In this document: positions 26,711 to 35,304 of the stretch, one piece after another
Numbering within the stretch: position 1 is the first letter of the stretch
Layout: each line of letters starts with the position of its first letter
NCBI RefSeq assembly: GCF_900107095.1
Contig: NZ_FNOR01000006.1
Location: 213,283 to 277,282, forward strand
Direction of reading: 5' to 3'
From: Collimonas sp. OK242
GTDB lineage: Bacteria > Pseudomonadota > Gammaproteobacteria > Burkholderiales > Burkholderiaceae_D
Length of the DNA stretch: 64,000 nt
Notes under the pieces: generated by a model
Told to the model about the DNA's origin: nothing
The model's database searches: none
Seen by the model: only the letters and a program-made list of their open reading frames with translations
Position numbers and translations under genes: made by a program

Positions 26711-27460
26711 ATGCAATTTGATGTCGTCACACTGTTTCCCGAAATGTTTGCCGCACTGACGCAATCGGGTGTTACCCGGCGTGCGTTTGAACAAAAAAGA
26801 TGTGAGCTGGCCTTGTGGAATCCGCGTGATTTCACGACCGACAATCATCGTACCGTGGATGACCGGCCTTATGGCGGCGGCCCTGGCATGGTGATGATGG
26901 CGAAGCCGCTGGAAGCTGCGATTGAAGCGGCCAAGGCGCGTCAGCTGCAACAAAGCCTGCCTGCACCGAGAGTAGTCTATCTGTCGCCGCAAGGCCGGCC
27001 GCTGACCCATCAGCGCGTCATGGAATTGCGTACCGAACCCGGTTTGGTATTGCTCTGCGGCCGTTATGAAGCGGTTGACCAGCGTTTGCTGGATCGTTGC
27101 GTGGATGAAGAAATCAGCCTTGGCGATTTCGTTTTGTCCGGCGGCGAATTGCCGGCGATGGCTTTGATGGATGCGGTGATCCGGCAGTTGCCCGGTGTGC
27201 TGAATGATGGAGCATCGGCGGTCGAAGACAGTTTTGTCAATGGCTTGCTGGATTGTCCGCATTACACCCGGCCGGAACAGTATGAAGGCGTAGCGGTGCC
27301 GCCGGTCTTGATGGGCGGGCATCACGCTGAAATCGAAAAATGGCGGCGTCAGCAAATGCTGTCTGCCACGGTAAAGAAACGGCCGGATCTGATTCAGAAG
27401 ATACGCGCTGCCGGTTTGCTGAGCGCGGCCGATGAAAAGTTTTTACGGAATATTGATTAA
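26711..27460 (+). CDS. trmD: tRNA (guanine37-N1)-methyltransferase
   Basis: A 249-residue SPOUT methyltransferase that makes m1G37 and so prevents frameshifting. It begins [13 protein letters not shown], then has the knot region [20 protein letters not shown] and [20 protein letters not shown], where the AdoMet sits, and the catalytic Asp/Arg region [19 protein letters not shown]. The ATG at 26711 is preferred to the GTG at 26702 because homologues start with MxFDVxTLFP. It lies between rimM and rplS as usual. Confidence 0.98.
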   Translation: MQFDVVTLFPEMFAALTQSGVTRRAFEQKRCELALWNPRDFTTDNHRTVDDRPYGGGPGMVMMAKPLEAAIEAAKARQLQQSLPAPRVVYLSPQGRPLTHQRVMELRTEPGLVLLCGRYEAVDQRLLDRCVDEEISLGDFVLSGGELPAMALMDAVIRQLPGVLNDGASAVEDSFVNGLLDCPHYTRPEQYEGVAVPPVLMGGHHAEIEKWRRQQMLSATVKKRPDLIQKIRAAGLLSAADEKFLRNID

Positions 27461-27634
27461 GCGAAAATGCTTGTAAAAGCGCTTGATCGCCCGCTTGTAG
27501 TTGGTAGTAAATAGTAGTTGAGCAGTACCGCAGTACCAAGGGGAGGCCAGCCGGCCACCTGTGTATTAACCCCATCCTCTACTGAGCAGTGCTTTGCACA
27601 TTTGGCGTCAGCAAGATGGTATATGGAGCTAAAA

Positions 27635-28027
27635 ATGGACTTGATCCAACAACTTGAGCAAGAAGAAATTGCTCGCCTTGCCAAAAATATCCCTGAATTC
27701 GCACCAGGCGATACTGTCATCGTCAGCGTTAACGTAGTTGAAGGTACGCGCAAGCGTGCTCAGGCTTACGAAGGCGTTGTGATTTCGCGTCGTAACCGTG
27801 GTCTGAACTCCAACTTCATCGTCCGTAAGATTTCTTCCGGCGAAGGCGTTGAGCGTACATTCCAACTGTACTCGCCACTGATCGCTTCGATCGAAGTCAA
27901 GCGTCGCGGCGATGTCCGTCGCGCCAAGCTGTACTACCTGCGTGAGCGTTCCGGTAAATCGGCACGTATCAAGGAAAAATTGCCACAACGTCGCAACACT
28001 GCAAAGGCTGCACCAGCAGCAGAGTAA
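27635..28027 (+). CDS. rplS: 50S ribosomal protein L19
   Basis: A 130-residue protein at the 30S-50S interface. Family features are plain: [56 protein letters not shown] and [20 protein letters not shown]. The start at 27635 has GGAG upstream; 39 in-frame residues before it are not conserved. The C-terminal Ala-rich tail (AKAAPAAE) is common in this group. It is the last gene of the operon and a terminator follows. The 174-base trmD-rplS spacer is longer than the other spacers. Confidence 0.98.
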   Translation: MDLIQQLEQEEIARLAKNIPEFAPGDTVIVSVNVVEGTRKRAQAYEGVVISRRNRGLNSNFIVRKISSGEGVERTFQLYSPLIASIEVKRRGDVRRAKLYYLRERSGKSARIKEKLPQRRNTAKAAPAAE

Positions 28028-28061
28028 GTCGTTGTTATGCAGGCATAGGTATTGCATAAAG

Positions 28062-28090
28062 AAAGGGGCGCCGTCAGGTGCCCCTTTTTT
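28062..28090 (+). terminator. Terminator of the rplS operon
   Basis: AAAGGGGC and GCCCCTTT (28062-28069 and about 28080-28087) form a stem around a 10-base loop, with a six-base T run, 35 bases after the rplS stop. Confidence 0.85.
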
Positions 28091-28256
28091 GCATTTGCGA
28101 TGTATGTTTGCTGCAGGCTATCGTATGGTTCCCACTATATAGTTGCCGCAAAGTAAAATGGTGCTAATTGTTATTATCTGTGACTGCGATAGCTCCTTGG
28201 CCGTCATCGCGGTAAAGTGTTGAAGTAGTGTTGAAAAGATTGCTAGAGGAATTTTC

Positions 28257-28937
28257 TTGGTTAAATTGACTTTCGATCCCCTGATGTTGCCGGTTGATGC
28301 GGTTGCCGGCGAATCTGCGCTGGCGCCCGAAAGGATGAATGCGGCATGGCTGCGTCAGCGTTTTGCGCAGCGGCCGGAATGGCATCCGGAGCGCATGGAT
28401 GGCCAGACTGTGCAACGCCTTGCACAGCAGCAGGGCAAGCCGGCAACGCCGGCATCGGTGTTGATTCCCATCGTCATGCACGAGCAGCAGCCGACGCTGT
28501 TGTTTACGCAGCGCGCCGCCCATCTGACCGATCATGCCGGGCAAGTGAGTTTTCCGGGTGGGCGTATGGAGCAGAGCGATGCTTCGCCAATCGAAACCGC
28601 CTTGCGTGAAGCTGAAGAAGAGATTGGCCTGGCGCGCAGCCAGGTTGAGGTGATCGGCAGCTTGCCGGAGTATTTTACCGGTACAGGCTATCGTGTAACG
28701 CCGGTGGTGTGCCTGCTCGATCCGCCTGTCAGCTTGCGCGCCGATCCGGACGAGGTAGCTGAAATCTTTGAAGTCCCGCTGGCATTTCTGATGGACGGCC
28801 TGAACCATCAATTGCGCAGTATCGATCTGCCGGACGGCTATCGCCGCACCTTTTATGCAATGCCTTACGAGCGCTTCTTCATTTGGGGAGCGACTGCCGC
28901 CATGTTAAGAAATTTGTTTCATTTTCTCCGGGCTTGA
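28257..28937 (+). CDS. CoA pyrophosphatase-type Nudix hydrolase (TTG start)
   Basis: A 226-residue Nudix enzyme. The NuCoA motif (LLFTQRAAHLTDHAGQVSFP, then GG, about 81-102) comes directly before the Nudix box (GRMEQSDASPIETALREAEE, then EIGL, 102-124). This joint motif marks enzymes that split CoA to 3',5'-ADP and phosphopantetheine (NudL/YeaB type). The start is TTG at 28257, set by AGAGGA six bases upstream; the next ATG (28284) would lose conserved residues. It lies downstream of the rplS terminator. Confidence 0.88.
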   Translation: MVKLTFDPLMLPVDAVAGESALAPERMNAAWLRQRFAQRPEWHPERMDGQTVQRLAQQQGKPATPASVLIPIVMHEQQPTLLFTQRAAHLTDHAGQVSFPGGRMEQSDASPIETALREAEEEIGLARSQVEVIGSLPEYFTGTGYRVTPVVCLLDPPVSLRADPDEVAEIFEVPLAFLMDGLNHQLRSIDLPDGYRRTFYAMPYERFFIWGATAAMLRNLFHFLRA

Positions 28938-29163
28938 ATCGGGGCTTGAATTTATTGTGCGACACCAGAAGGTGTGGAAAGCACGGAACACAAGTTCAGT
29001 ACAAGTTTGATTCTGTGCGTGTGCTGCGTTATCGTATGGGATACTGCAATTTTAGATGTTATGGCAACACCCCCGCGCCGGGTTTTAGCGGGTATGGATG
29101 CCGATTGCTGCACTGCTGCATGCGCGGCTACTTGATGCAGTTACTTGATTTATAGGGTTGTTA

Positions 29164-30120
29164 ATGACATTTCTCTCTATTCTGTTTGCATTGCTGATCG
29201 AACAACTGAAGCCGCTGCGTGCGGACAATCCCGTCTATGCATGGGTCAAGCATTTCGCGAGCAAGATAGAGGCTTCGTTCAATGCAGGTCAGGCGCGTCA
29301 GGGCCGGCTGGGCTGGTTTTGCGTGATACTGGCGCTCACCGTCCCGACTGCGTTGATCTATTGGTTATGCGTGCATGTCGGCGCCTGGGCTGCACTGCTC
29401 TGGAATGTCTTGATCGTGTATCTGACTCTCGGCTTCCGCCATTACAGCCATTACTTCAGCTCGATTCAGCTGGCTCTCAATACCGGCGACGACGCCACGG
29501 CGCGCACCCTGCTGGCCGAGTGGACCAAGCTCGATACCACTGATATGGATGTCAGTGAAATCTCCCGCATCGCCGTGGAAAAGGCGCTGATCACTACGCA
29601 CCGCCATGTGTTCGGCGTGTTCTTCTGGTTCCTCATGCCGGTTGGCCCGGCTTGCGCCGTGATGTACCGCGTCGCCGAGTATCTGGCACGCGGCTGGAAT
29701 GAGCCGGATCACATGCGCAATGAAGCTTTCGGACGTTTTGCGGCCCAGGCATTTTATTGGGTAGACTGGATTCCGGCGCGCATGACGGCGGCGGCCTTTG
29801 CGGTAGTCGGTAATTTCGAAGACGCGATCTACGCCTGGCGTAATTTTGCCGATCGCTGGAAAAGTGAGACCGACGGCATCATTTTGTCTACCGGCGGCGG
29901 CGCCATGGGCGTGTTGCTGGGAGCGCCGCCGGAAACCGCGATTTCCATCCTGCCAGCCGATGCGTCGACGGTTGATTCCACCGCCATGGAAAGCGAAAGC
30001 CCGCCGGGCGATGTTCCCACCCCGCGCGCCTTGCAAAGCACGGTCGGCCTGGTTTGGCGCGCCCTGTTGCTATGGATGTTCTTGCTGCTTCTGCTGTCGG
30101 CCGCAGTCTGGCTCGGGTAA
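29164..30120 (+). CDS. CobD/CbiB-family membrane protein of the betaproteobacterial type
   Basis: A 318-residue membrane protein. Hydrophobic segments lie at about 1-15, 48-70, 74-95, 150-172 and at the C-terminus (296-316). It shows the conserved pieces of the CobD/CbiB/AmpE superfamily: FALLIEQLKPLRADNPVYAW, GFRHYSHYFSSIQLALNTGD and THRHVFGVFFWFLMPVGPAC. CbiB attaches aminopropanol to cobyric acid; AmpE is linked to beta-lactamase induction. This variant is found in Burkholderiales without cobalamin genes around it, so a cobalamin role is doubtful. The ATG at 29164 is preferred over the TTG at 29158. Confidence 0.8.
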   Translation: MTFLSILFALLIEQLKPLRADNPVYAWVKHFASKIEASFNAGQARQGRLGWFCVILALTVPTALIYWLCVHVGAWAALLWNVLIVYLTLGFRHYSHYFSSIQLALNTGDDATARTLLAEWTKLDTTDMDVSEISRIAVEKALITTHRHVFGVFFWFLMPVGPACAVMYRVAEYLARGWNEPDHMRNEAFGRFAAQAFYWVDWIPARMTAAAFAVVGNFEDAIYAWRNFADRWKSETDGIILSTGGGAMGVLLGAPPETAISILPADASTVDSTAMESESPPGDVPTPRALQSTVGLVWRALLLWMFLLLLLSAAVWLG

Positions 30121-30159
30121 ATCAGCGGTCGGGCAGTAGTATGGCAGTCTTCTATAAGA

Positions 30160-30183
30160 TATAATACGTAAGAATCACTTACG
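30160..30183 (+). promoter_or_regulatory. Probable promoter and dyad upstream of the DUF3579 gene
   Basis: A -10 TATAAT (30160-30165) is followed at once by the inverted repeat CGTAAG-AATCA-CTTACG (30167-30183). A dyad just after the -10 would fit a repressor site. No clear -35 is seen. Confidence 0.35.
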
Positions 30184-30259
30184 CAAAACTAGTCGCTTGC
30201 TTCTACCCGAGGCTAAGCAATGTCTGTAGCAAGCGTTATAGAAGAAACGAGCTGTACGC

Positions 30260-30607
30260 ATGGCCGAACCAATTCAATCTCCTGACGCACCCGCCCGCGA
30301 ATTTTTTATTCAAGGTATCACCAGCGATGGCAGGCAGTTTCGTCCCAGCGACTGGGCCGAGCGCTTGTGCGGCGTCATGGCCTGTTTTCGCCCGGAAGGA
30401 TCGGGCGGTCGCAATGCGCATCTGCAATATTCGCCCTACGTCCGGCCGGTGCTGCTGAATGGCGTGCGGTCGGTGGTCGTCAATGAAGATTTACGCCAGA
30501 TCGAGCCTTTGGCCTATCATTTTGTAGTCAATTTCGCGAAAGACAACGATCTGCAAATCTTGCAGGGCTGCTTGTTGCCAGACGCCGAAACACCGAAATC
30601 GCCCTGA
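30260..30607 (+). CDS. DUF3579 family protein
   Basis: A 115-residue soluble protein matching DUF3579 throughout: REFFIQGITSDGRQFRPSDW, AERLCGVMACFRPEG, YSPYVRPVLLNGVRSVVVNE and LRQIEPLAYHFVVNFAKDND. The family is found mainly in betaproteobacteria and has a known structure but no assigned function. It lacks signal and membrane segments. The gene is alone between the CobD/CbiB-family gene and the GGDEF-EAL gene, and a dyad-bearing promoter region precedes it. Confidence 0.8.
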   Translation: MAEPIQSPDAPAREFFIQGITSDGRQFRPSDWAERLCGVMACFRPEGSGGRNAHLQYSPYVRPVLLNGVRSVVVNEDLRQIEPLAYHFVVNFAKDNDLQILQGCLLPDAETPKSP

Positions 30608-30743
30608 TTTTTCATCTGTTACCGCAAGGATTCTTTCCTTGTGGCTTTTAGTTGGCCTGCAGTACTAAAAAGAAATCAAAGTGTAACGTTATCGGGTAAT
30701 AAGACCGTGTAATATTTCGCCTATTGTTCGCAATGGAGTAGAA

Positions 30744-33584
30744 ATGTTTCGTCGTGGTTCGTCAATCTTCATACCCATTGCCTCTTTATCCAGTTTGATA
30801 TTGGGTCTGGCGATCACGCTCGGCTTGTTTGTCTCGGTCCGTCATCTCGAATATGAAAAAATGGATGCCGAATTCCGGCGCCTGGCCAGTGGCCATCTTA
30901 AAGCGGTGGTAGACGGTCTGGATGGCCTGGTGCATGAAGTGGAAACCGTCAATCGCCTGTTCCTCACCGTCGACGGCGTCAGTCGCGAACAGTTCCGCAC
31001 CTTTACCGAACCGATGCTGCGCCGCGCTCCGTATATCAAGTCGCTGGGCTTTCAGCGCCTGGTGACGGCAGCCCAGCGGCCTGCCTATGAAGCTGAGATA
31101 CGCAAGCATTATCCTGATTTTTCGATTCGCCAATTAAGCGACGGCAAGCCGGAACCTGCGGCTGGACATGATCAATATCGAGTGGTCGAATTTCTCGAGC
31201 CGATGGCCGGCAATGAAGGTGCGTTTGCCATGGATGTGGCGAACAGTGCCATTCAGAGCGAAGCGGCGAATCGCGCACGCGACACCGGTTTGCCGGCCTC
31301 TACCGATCTGTTTGAACAAAAGTCGGCCAAGAACGGCAGCAAGCTGATCATGATGGTCCTGATGCCGGTTTATCAGCACGGTGCGGTGTTGGACAGCCTC
31401 GACGACCGCCGTCGTGCGTTGATCGGTTATACCAGCGCAGCCTTGCGCGCTGATGCTTTCGTCAACAATATCCTGGCCCGCGACGGCGTGCAGGCGCGTG
31501 AAGATTTTTACCTTCGGGTATATGCCAGCGCCAAGCCGGAAGAGGGTAGCTTGGTCTACCGCCAGGGCAGCCAGGCTACGCTGTCGAATGCCAGCGATTG
31601 GCTGCCGGCCTGGTTGTTGTATGACGCTCCGCAAGACATGTCGCAAACTTTCGAACTTGCCGGTAAATCCTGGTTTATTGAGGCATCGGCGCCGGCGCGC
31701 GTATTCACCAAGAAAAATGCCGGATCGATCCTGGTATTGATACTGGGTAGTTTGCTGAGCTGGATGGGGGCCATCTATCTGTATTTTCAATCGACGCGCT
31801 CCAAGCGGATCGAGTGGCTGGTAGACGCCCGTACCCAGCAAGTCAAGCTGGCGACGCAAATGATGAAAGAGGATATCGTCGCCCGCAAGCGCGCCGAAGA
31901 CGCCTTGCAACTGCGCGAGCGGGCCATCGAATCGAGTGCGAACGCCATCATCATCTCCAGCGCCAAATTACCGGATTACCAGGTGGAGTATGTCAATCCC
32001 GCATTCGAGAGGATTACCGGTTACTCCGCCAAGGATATGATTGGCCGCAATCTGGAAATGCTGCATGGCGACGATCACGACCAGATCGGCCTGGAGGAAA
32101 TTCGCGCTGCCTTGCGCGAAAAGCGCACCGCGAATGCCGTGTTCCGCAGTTATCGCAAGGACGGCACCTTGTTCTGGAACGAGCTTTACGTGGCGCCCGT
32201 GAAGGATAGTTCCGGCCGCGTCAGCCACTTCGTCACGTCTTTGTACGACATCACGGAAATGAAGAGTTACGAGGCAGAGCTGGAGCATCAGGCCCAGCAC
32301 GACACCTTGACCGGCCTCGCCAATCGCAATGTGCTGAGCGACCGCCTGAGCCAGTCGATTGTCTATGGTGAGTTGTACGGTCACAGGGTGTGGGTGTTGT
32401 TCGTCGATCTGGACCGCTTTAAATTCGTCAACGATACGCTCGGGCACAATGCCGGCGATCTGTTGCTGAAGGAAGTCGCCAGCCGCCTGAAAACGTTTAC
32501 TCGCGAAGCTGACACCATCGCGCGGCTGGGCAGCGATGAATTTGTCTTGATCTTGCCGGAGCGTCTGGATGAAGAGCTGAGCGTAGGCCTGATTCAACGG
32601 CTGATGGATGCGATTGCGCGCCCTTTGCAAATTGAAGGCTATGACTTTTTCCTGAGCTGCAGCGTCGGCGTCGCAGTCTATCCGAATGACGGCGAAGACC
32701 CTGACAGCTTGCTCAAGCATGCCGATATCGCCATGTATCGGGCCAAGGAAATGGGGAATAACAATTACCAGTTCTACACTGCCGCGATGAATGAACGAGC
32801 GCTTGAACGCCTGCAGATCGAGGGTGATTTGCGCAACGCGCTGGAACGCAAGGAATTGCTGCTCTACTATCAACCGCAAGTGGATTTGCGTACCGGCCGC
32901 ATGGTCGGCATGGAGGCTCTGATTCGCTGGAAACATCCGCAACTGGGCATGATCTCGCCCACGCGTTTCATCGACCTGGCTGAAGAAACCGGCCTGATCG
33001 TGCAGATGGGCGCCTGGGTAATGCACACCGCTTGCGAACAGAACAAGACGTGGCAGCGCATGGGCCTGGGGTATTTGCGGATGTCGGTGAACCTGTCGCC
33101 GCGCCAATTTTTCCAGCAAAATCTGGTGCAGCAGGTAGCCGAGATGCTGGAAGTTACCGGACTGGCGCCGCATTACCTCGAAATCGAATTGACCGAAAGC
33201 CTGGTGATGACAGATGTCGAGCTGGCCGTGGGTATTCTGAACGACCTGAAATCGATAGGGGTGCAATTGTCGATTGATGATTTTGGCACCGGCTATTCTA
33301 GCCTGGCCTATCTCAAGAGTTTTCCGATCGACGCATTGAAGATCGATCAATCCTTTGTGCGCGACATCACGGTCGACCAGGACGATGCTGCGATCGTCGC
33401 CTCGATCATCTCCCTGGCTCACAACCTGCGTTTGCAAGTGATAGCCGAGGGGGTTGAAACGCAAGAGCAACTGTCTTACCTGCAACGTCATCGCTGTGAC
33501 GAAATGCAAGGTTTCTATTTCAGCGAGCCGGTAGCGGCTGCTGACATCGAAATCCTCCTGCGCGAAGGAAAAGTATTACCATAA
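30744..33584 (+). CDS. CHASE-PAS-GGDEF-EAL cyclic-di-GMP signalling protein
   Basis: A 946-residue inner-membrane sensor. Order: TM1 (about 12-32), periplasmic CHASE domain (about 70-300), TM2 (326-348), PAS (about 390-510; FERITGYSAKDMIGRNLEML), GGDEF (about 530-690) and EAL (about 700-940). The GGDEF signature reads GSDEF (596-600), a variant whose cyclase activity is uncertain. The EAL motif is intact (Glu724-Leu726, EALIRW) together with NLSPRQF, DDFGTGYSSL and KIDQSFV, so phosphodiesterase activity is likely. The GGDEF domain may bind GTP to tune the EAL domain. No partner gene is adjacent. Confidence 0.93.
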   Translation: MFRRGSSIFIPIASLSSLILGLAITLGLFVSVRHLEYEKMDAEFRRLASGHLKAVVDGLDGLVHEVETVNRLFLTVDGVSREQFRTFTEPMLRRAPYIKSLGFQRLVTAAQRPAYEAEIRKHYPDFSIRQLSDGKPEPAAGHDQYRVVEFLEPMAGNEGAFAMDVANSAIQSEAANRARDTGLPASTDLFEQKSAKNGSKLIMMVLMPVYQHGAVLDSLDDRRRALIGYTSAALRADAFVNNILARDGVQAREDFYLRVYASAKPEEGSLVYRQGSQATLSNASDWLPAWLLYDAPQDMSQTFELAGKSWFIEASAPARVFTKKNAGSILVLILGSLLSWMGAIYLYFQSTRSKRIEWLVDARTQQVKLATQMMKEDIVARKRAEDALQLRERAIESSANAIIISSAKLPDYQVEYVNPAFERITGYSAKDMIGRNLEMLHGDDHDQIGLEEIRAALREKRTANAVFRSYRKDGTLFWNELYVAPVKDSSGRVSHFVTSLYDITEMKSYEAELEHQAQHDTLTGLANRNVLSDRLSQSIVYGELYGHRVWVLFVDLDRFKFVNDTLGHNAGDLLLKEVASRLKTFTREADTIARLGSDEFVLILPERLDEELSVGLIQRLMDAIARPLQIEGYDFFLSCSVGVAVYPNDGEDPDSLLKHADIAMYRAKEMGNNNYQFYTAAMNERALERLQIEGDLRNALERKELLLYYQPQVDLRTGRMVGMEALIRWKHPQLGMISPTRFIDLAEETGLIVQMGAWVMHTACEQNKTWQRMGLGYLRMSVNLSPRQFFQQNLVQQVAEMLEVTGLAPHYLEIELTESLVMTDVELAVGILNDLKSIGVQLSIDDFGTGYSSLAYLKSFPIDALKIDQSFVRDITVDQDDAAIVASIISLAHNLRLQVIAEGVETQEQLSYLQRHRCDEMQGFYFSEPVAAADIEILLREGKVLP

Positions 33585-33668
33585 GACTTTGCTGACGGCC
33601 TGCGAACTCTTTATATATAGCTATAGTCTCGCTGCAGCCTCGGACATCGCCACTTTTATGGAGTTGAA

Positions 33669-35060
33669 ATGACTACCAGCAGAACCGAACGCGATACCTT
33701 TGGCAAGATTGAAGTTCCGGATGAGCGGCTGTGGGGCGCGCAGACCCAGCGTAGCCTGCATCATTTCCATATATCCAGCGAACGCATGCCGCCCGAACTG
33801 ATCGTGGCGCTGGCAGCCGTCAAGCAAGCCTGCGCGCAAGTCAACCAGGATCTCGGCAAGCTGCCGAAAACCCAGGCCGCCGCCATCATGCAGGCGGCGC
33901 AGGAGGTCGTGGCAGGGCGGCATACGGATGAGTTTCCATTATCTGTCTGGCAGACCGGTTCCGGTACCCAGAGCAACATGAACATGAACGAGGTACTGGC
34001 TAATCGCGCCTCGGAAATTCTCGGCGGCGTGCGTGGCGAAGCGCGTCTGGTGCATCCCAACGATGCGGTCAATCTGAGCCAGTCATCGAACGATATCTTT
34101 CCGACTGCGATGCATGTCGCCGCTGCGCTCGCCATCGCCAATGCATTGTTGCCGGCGCTGCAAAAACTGCGTGCGACCTTGCACAGGAAATCGCTGGATT
34201 TTGACGACATCGTCAAGATCGGCCGCACCCATCTGCAAGATGCGACGCCGCTGACATTGGGCCAGGAATTCTCTGGCTATGTTGCACAACTAGATCACGC
34301 CGAAAAAATCATCAAGGCCACGCTGGAGCCTTTGTGCGATCTGGCAGCCGGCGGCACGGCGGTAGGCACCGGGCTCAATGCGCCTAAGGATTTCGGCAGC
34401 CGCGTTGCCGCGCAATTAGCCACGAGCGAAGGCCTGCCATTCCGCACTGCCGACAATAAATTTGCCGCGCTGGCGGCGCACGATGCCTTGGTTGCGGCAC
34501 ACGGTACCTTGAAAACATTGGCCGCAGCCCTGATGAAGATTGCCAACGATGTGCGCTGGCTGGCGTCCGGCCCGCGCTCGGGCCTGGCCGAAATCAGCAT
34601 CCCGGAGAACGAACCGGGCAGCTCAATCATGCCCGGCAAGGTTAACCCGACCCAGTGCGAAGCGTTGACCATGTTGTGTTGCCAGGTATTCGGCAACGAT
34701 GTGGCGATCAATTTCGGCGGCGCTTCCGGCAATTTCGAGTTGAATGTATTCAAGCCTCTGATTGCGCATAATTTCCTGCAAAGCGTACGCCTGCTGGCCG
34801 ACGGCATGGCCAGCTTCGAGCAGCACTGCGCCGACGGCATCGCCGCCAACCGCGACCGGATTGCCGAACTGATGGAGCGGTCGCTGATGCTGGTGACAGC
34901 GCTGGCGCCGCATATCGGTTACGACCGTGCGGCACAAATCGCCAAGCATGCGCACCATGACGGCAGTACGCTGAAGCAGGCGGCGTTGGCGCTCGGCTAT
35001 GTGACTGAACAAGAATTCGCCGAATGGGTGCAGCCGGTCAAGATGACCTATCCGGAATAA
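33669..35060 (+). CDS. fumC: Class II fumarate hydratase
   Basis: A 463-residue iron-independent fumarase of the TCA cycle. It begins [20 protein letters not shown] and has the three superfamily regions: [40 protein letters not shown] with its catalytic His, and the signature loop [17 protein letters not shown] (about 316-332) with the catalytic Ser. GGAG precedes the ATG. Class II enzymes resist oxidation, unlike FumA/B. The gene is alone and no terminator hairpin is visible behind it. Confidence 0.97.
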   Translation: MTTSRTERDTFGKIEVPDERLWGAQTQRSLHHFHISSERMPPELIVALAAVKQACAQVNQDLGKLPKTQAAAIMQAAQEVVAGRHTDEFPLSVWQTGSGTQSNMNMNEVLANRASEILGGVRGEARLVHPNDAVNLSQSSNDIFPTAMHVAAALAIANALLPALQKLRATLHRKSLDFDDIVKIGRTHLQDATPLTLGQEFSGYVAQLDHAEKIIKATLEPLCDLAAGGTAVGTGLNAPKDFGSRVAAQLATSEGLPFRTADNKFAALAAHDALVAAHGTLKTLAAALMKIANDVRWLASGPRSGLAEISIPENEPGSSIMPGKVNPTQCEALTMLCCQVFGNDVAINFGGASGNFELNVFKPLIAHNFLQSVRLLADGMASFEQHCADGIAANRDRIAELMERSLMLVTALAPHIGYDRAAQIAKHAHHDGSTLKQAALALGYVTEQEFAEWVQPVKMTYPE

Positions 35061-35304
35061 AGTTTTGACGGGCTAAGCTGGGCTGATGTCCCCAGGTTTA
35101 TCGGGCTCAAATAAGCGAGGTTAAATCATGTCACATCGCGCCATGGATGCGGAGCATCCAATACAATGACGTCAATGAAATAATAGCGTTTTTGCAATGC
35201 GAAAACGATATTTGTTAAAATGCCCGTCCGCTATCGTTGTTTCTGCCACTGCTTCTGTCTCTGCCTATGCTCTTACTGGTTTTCCCGATAAAAACTGATA
35301 TGCG
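35061..35304. other. Intergenic region between fumC and tamA
   Basis: It holds a hairpin TGGATGC-GGA-GCATCCA (35144-35160) without a T run, lying inside a 13-codon open frame (ATG 35128, stop 35167-35169) that has GAGG eight bases upstream. Whether this frame is a leader peptide is unclear. A T-rich and AT-rich stretch at 35180-35220 may hold the tamA promoter. Confidence 0.4.
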
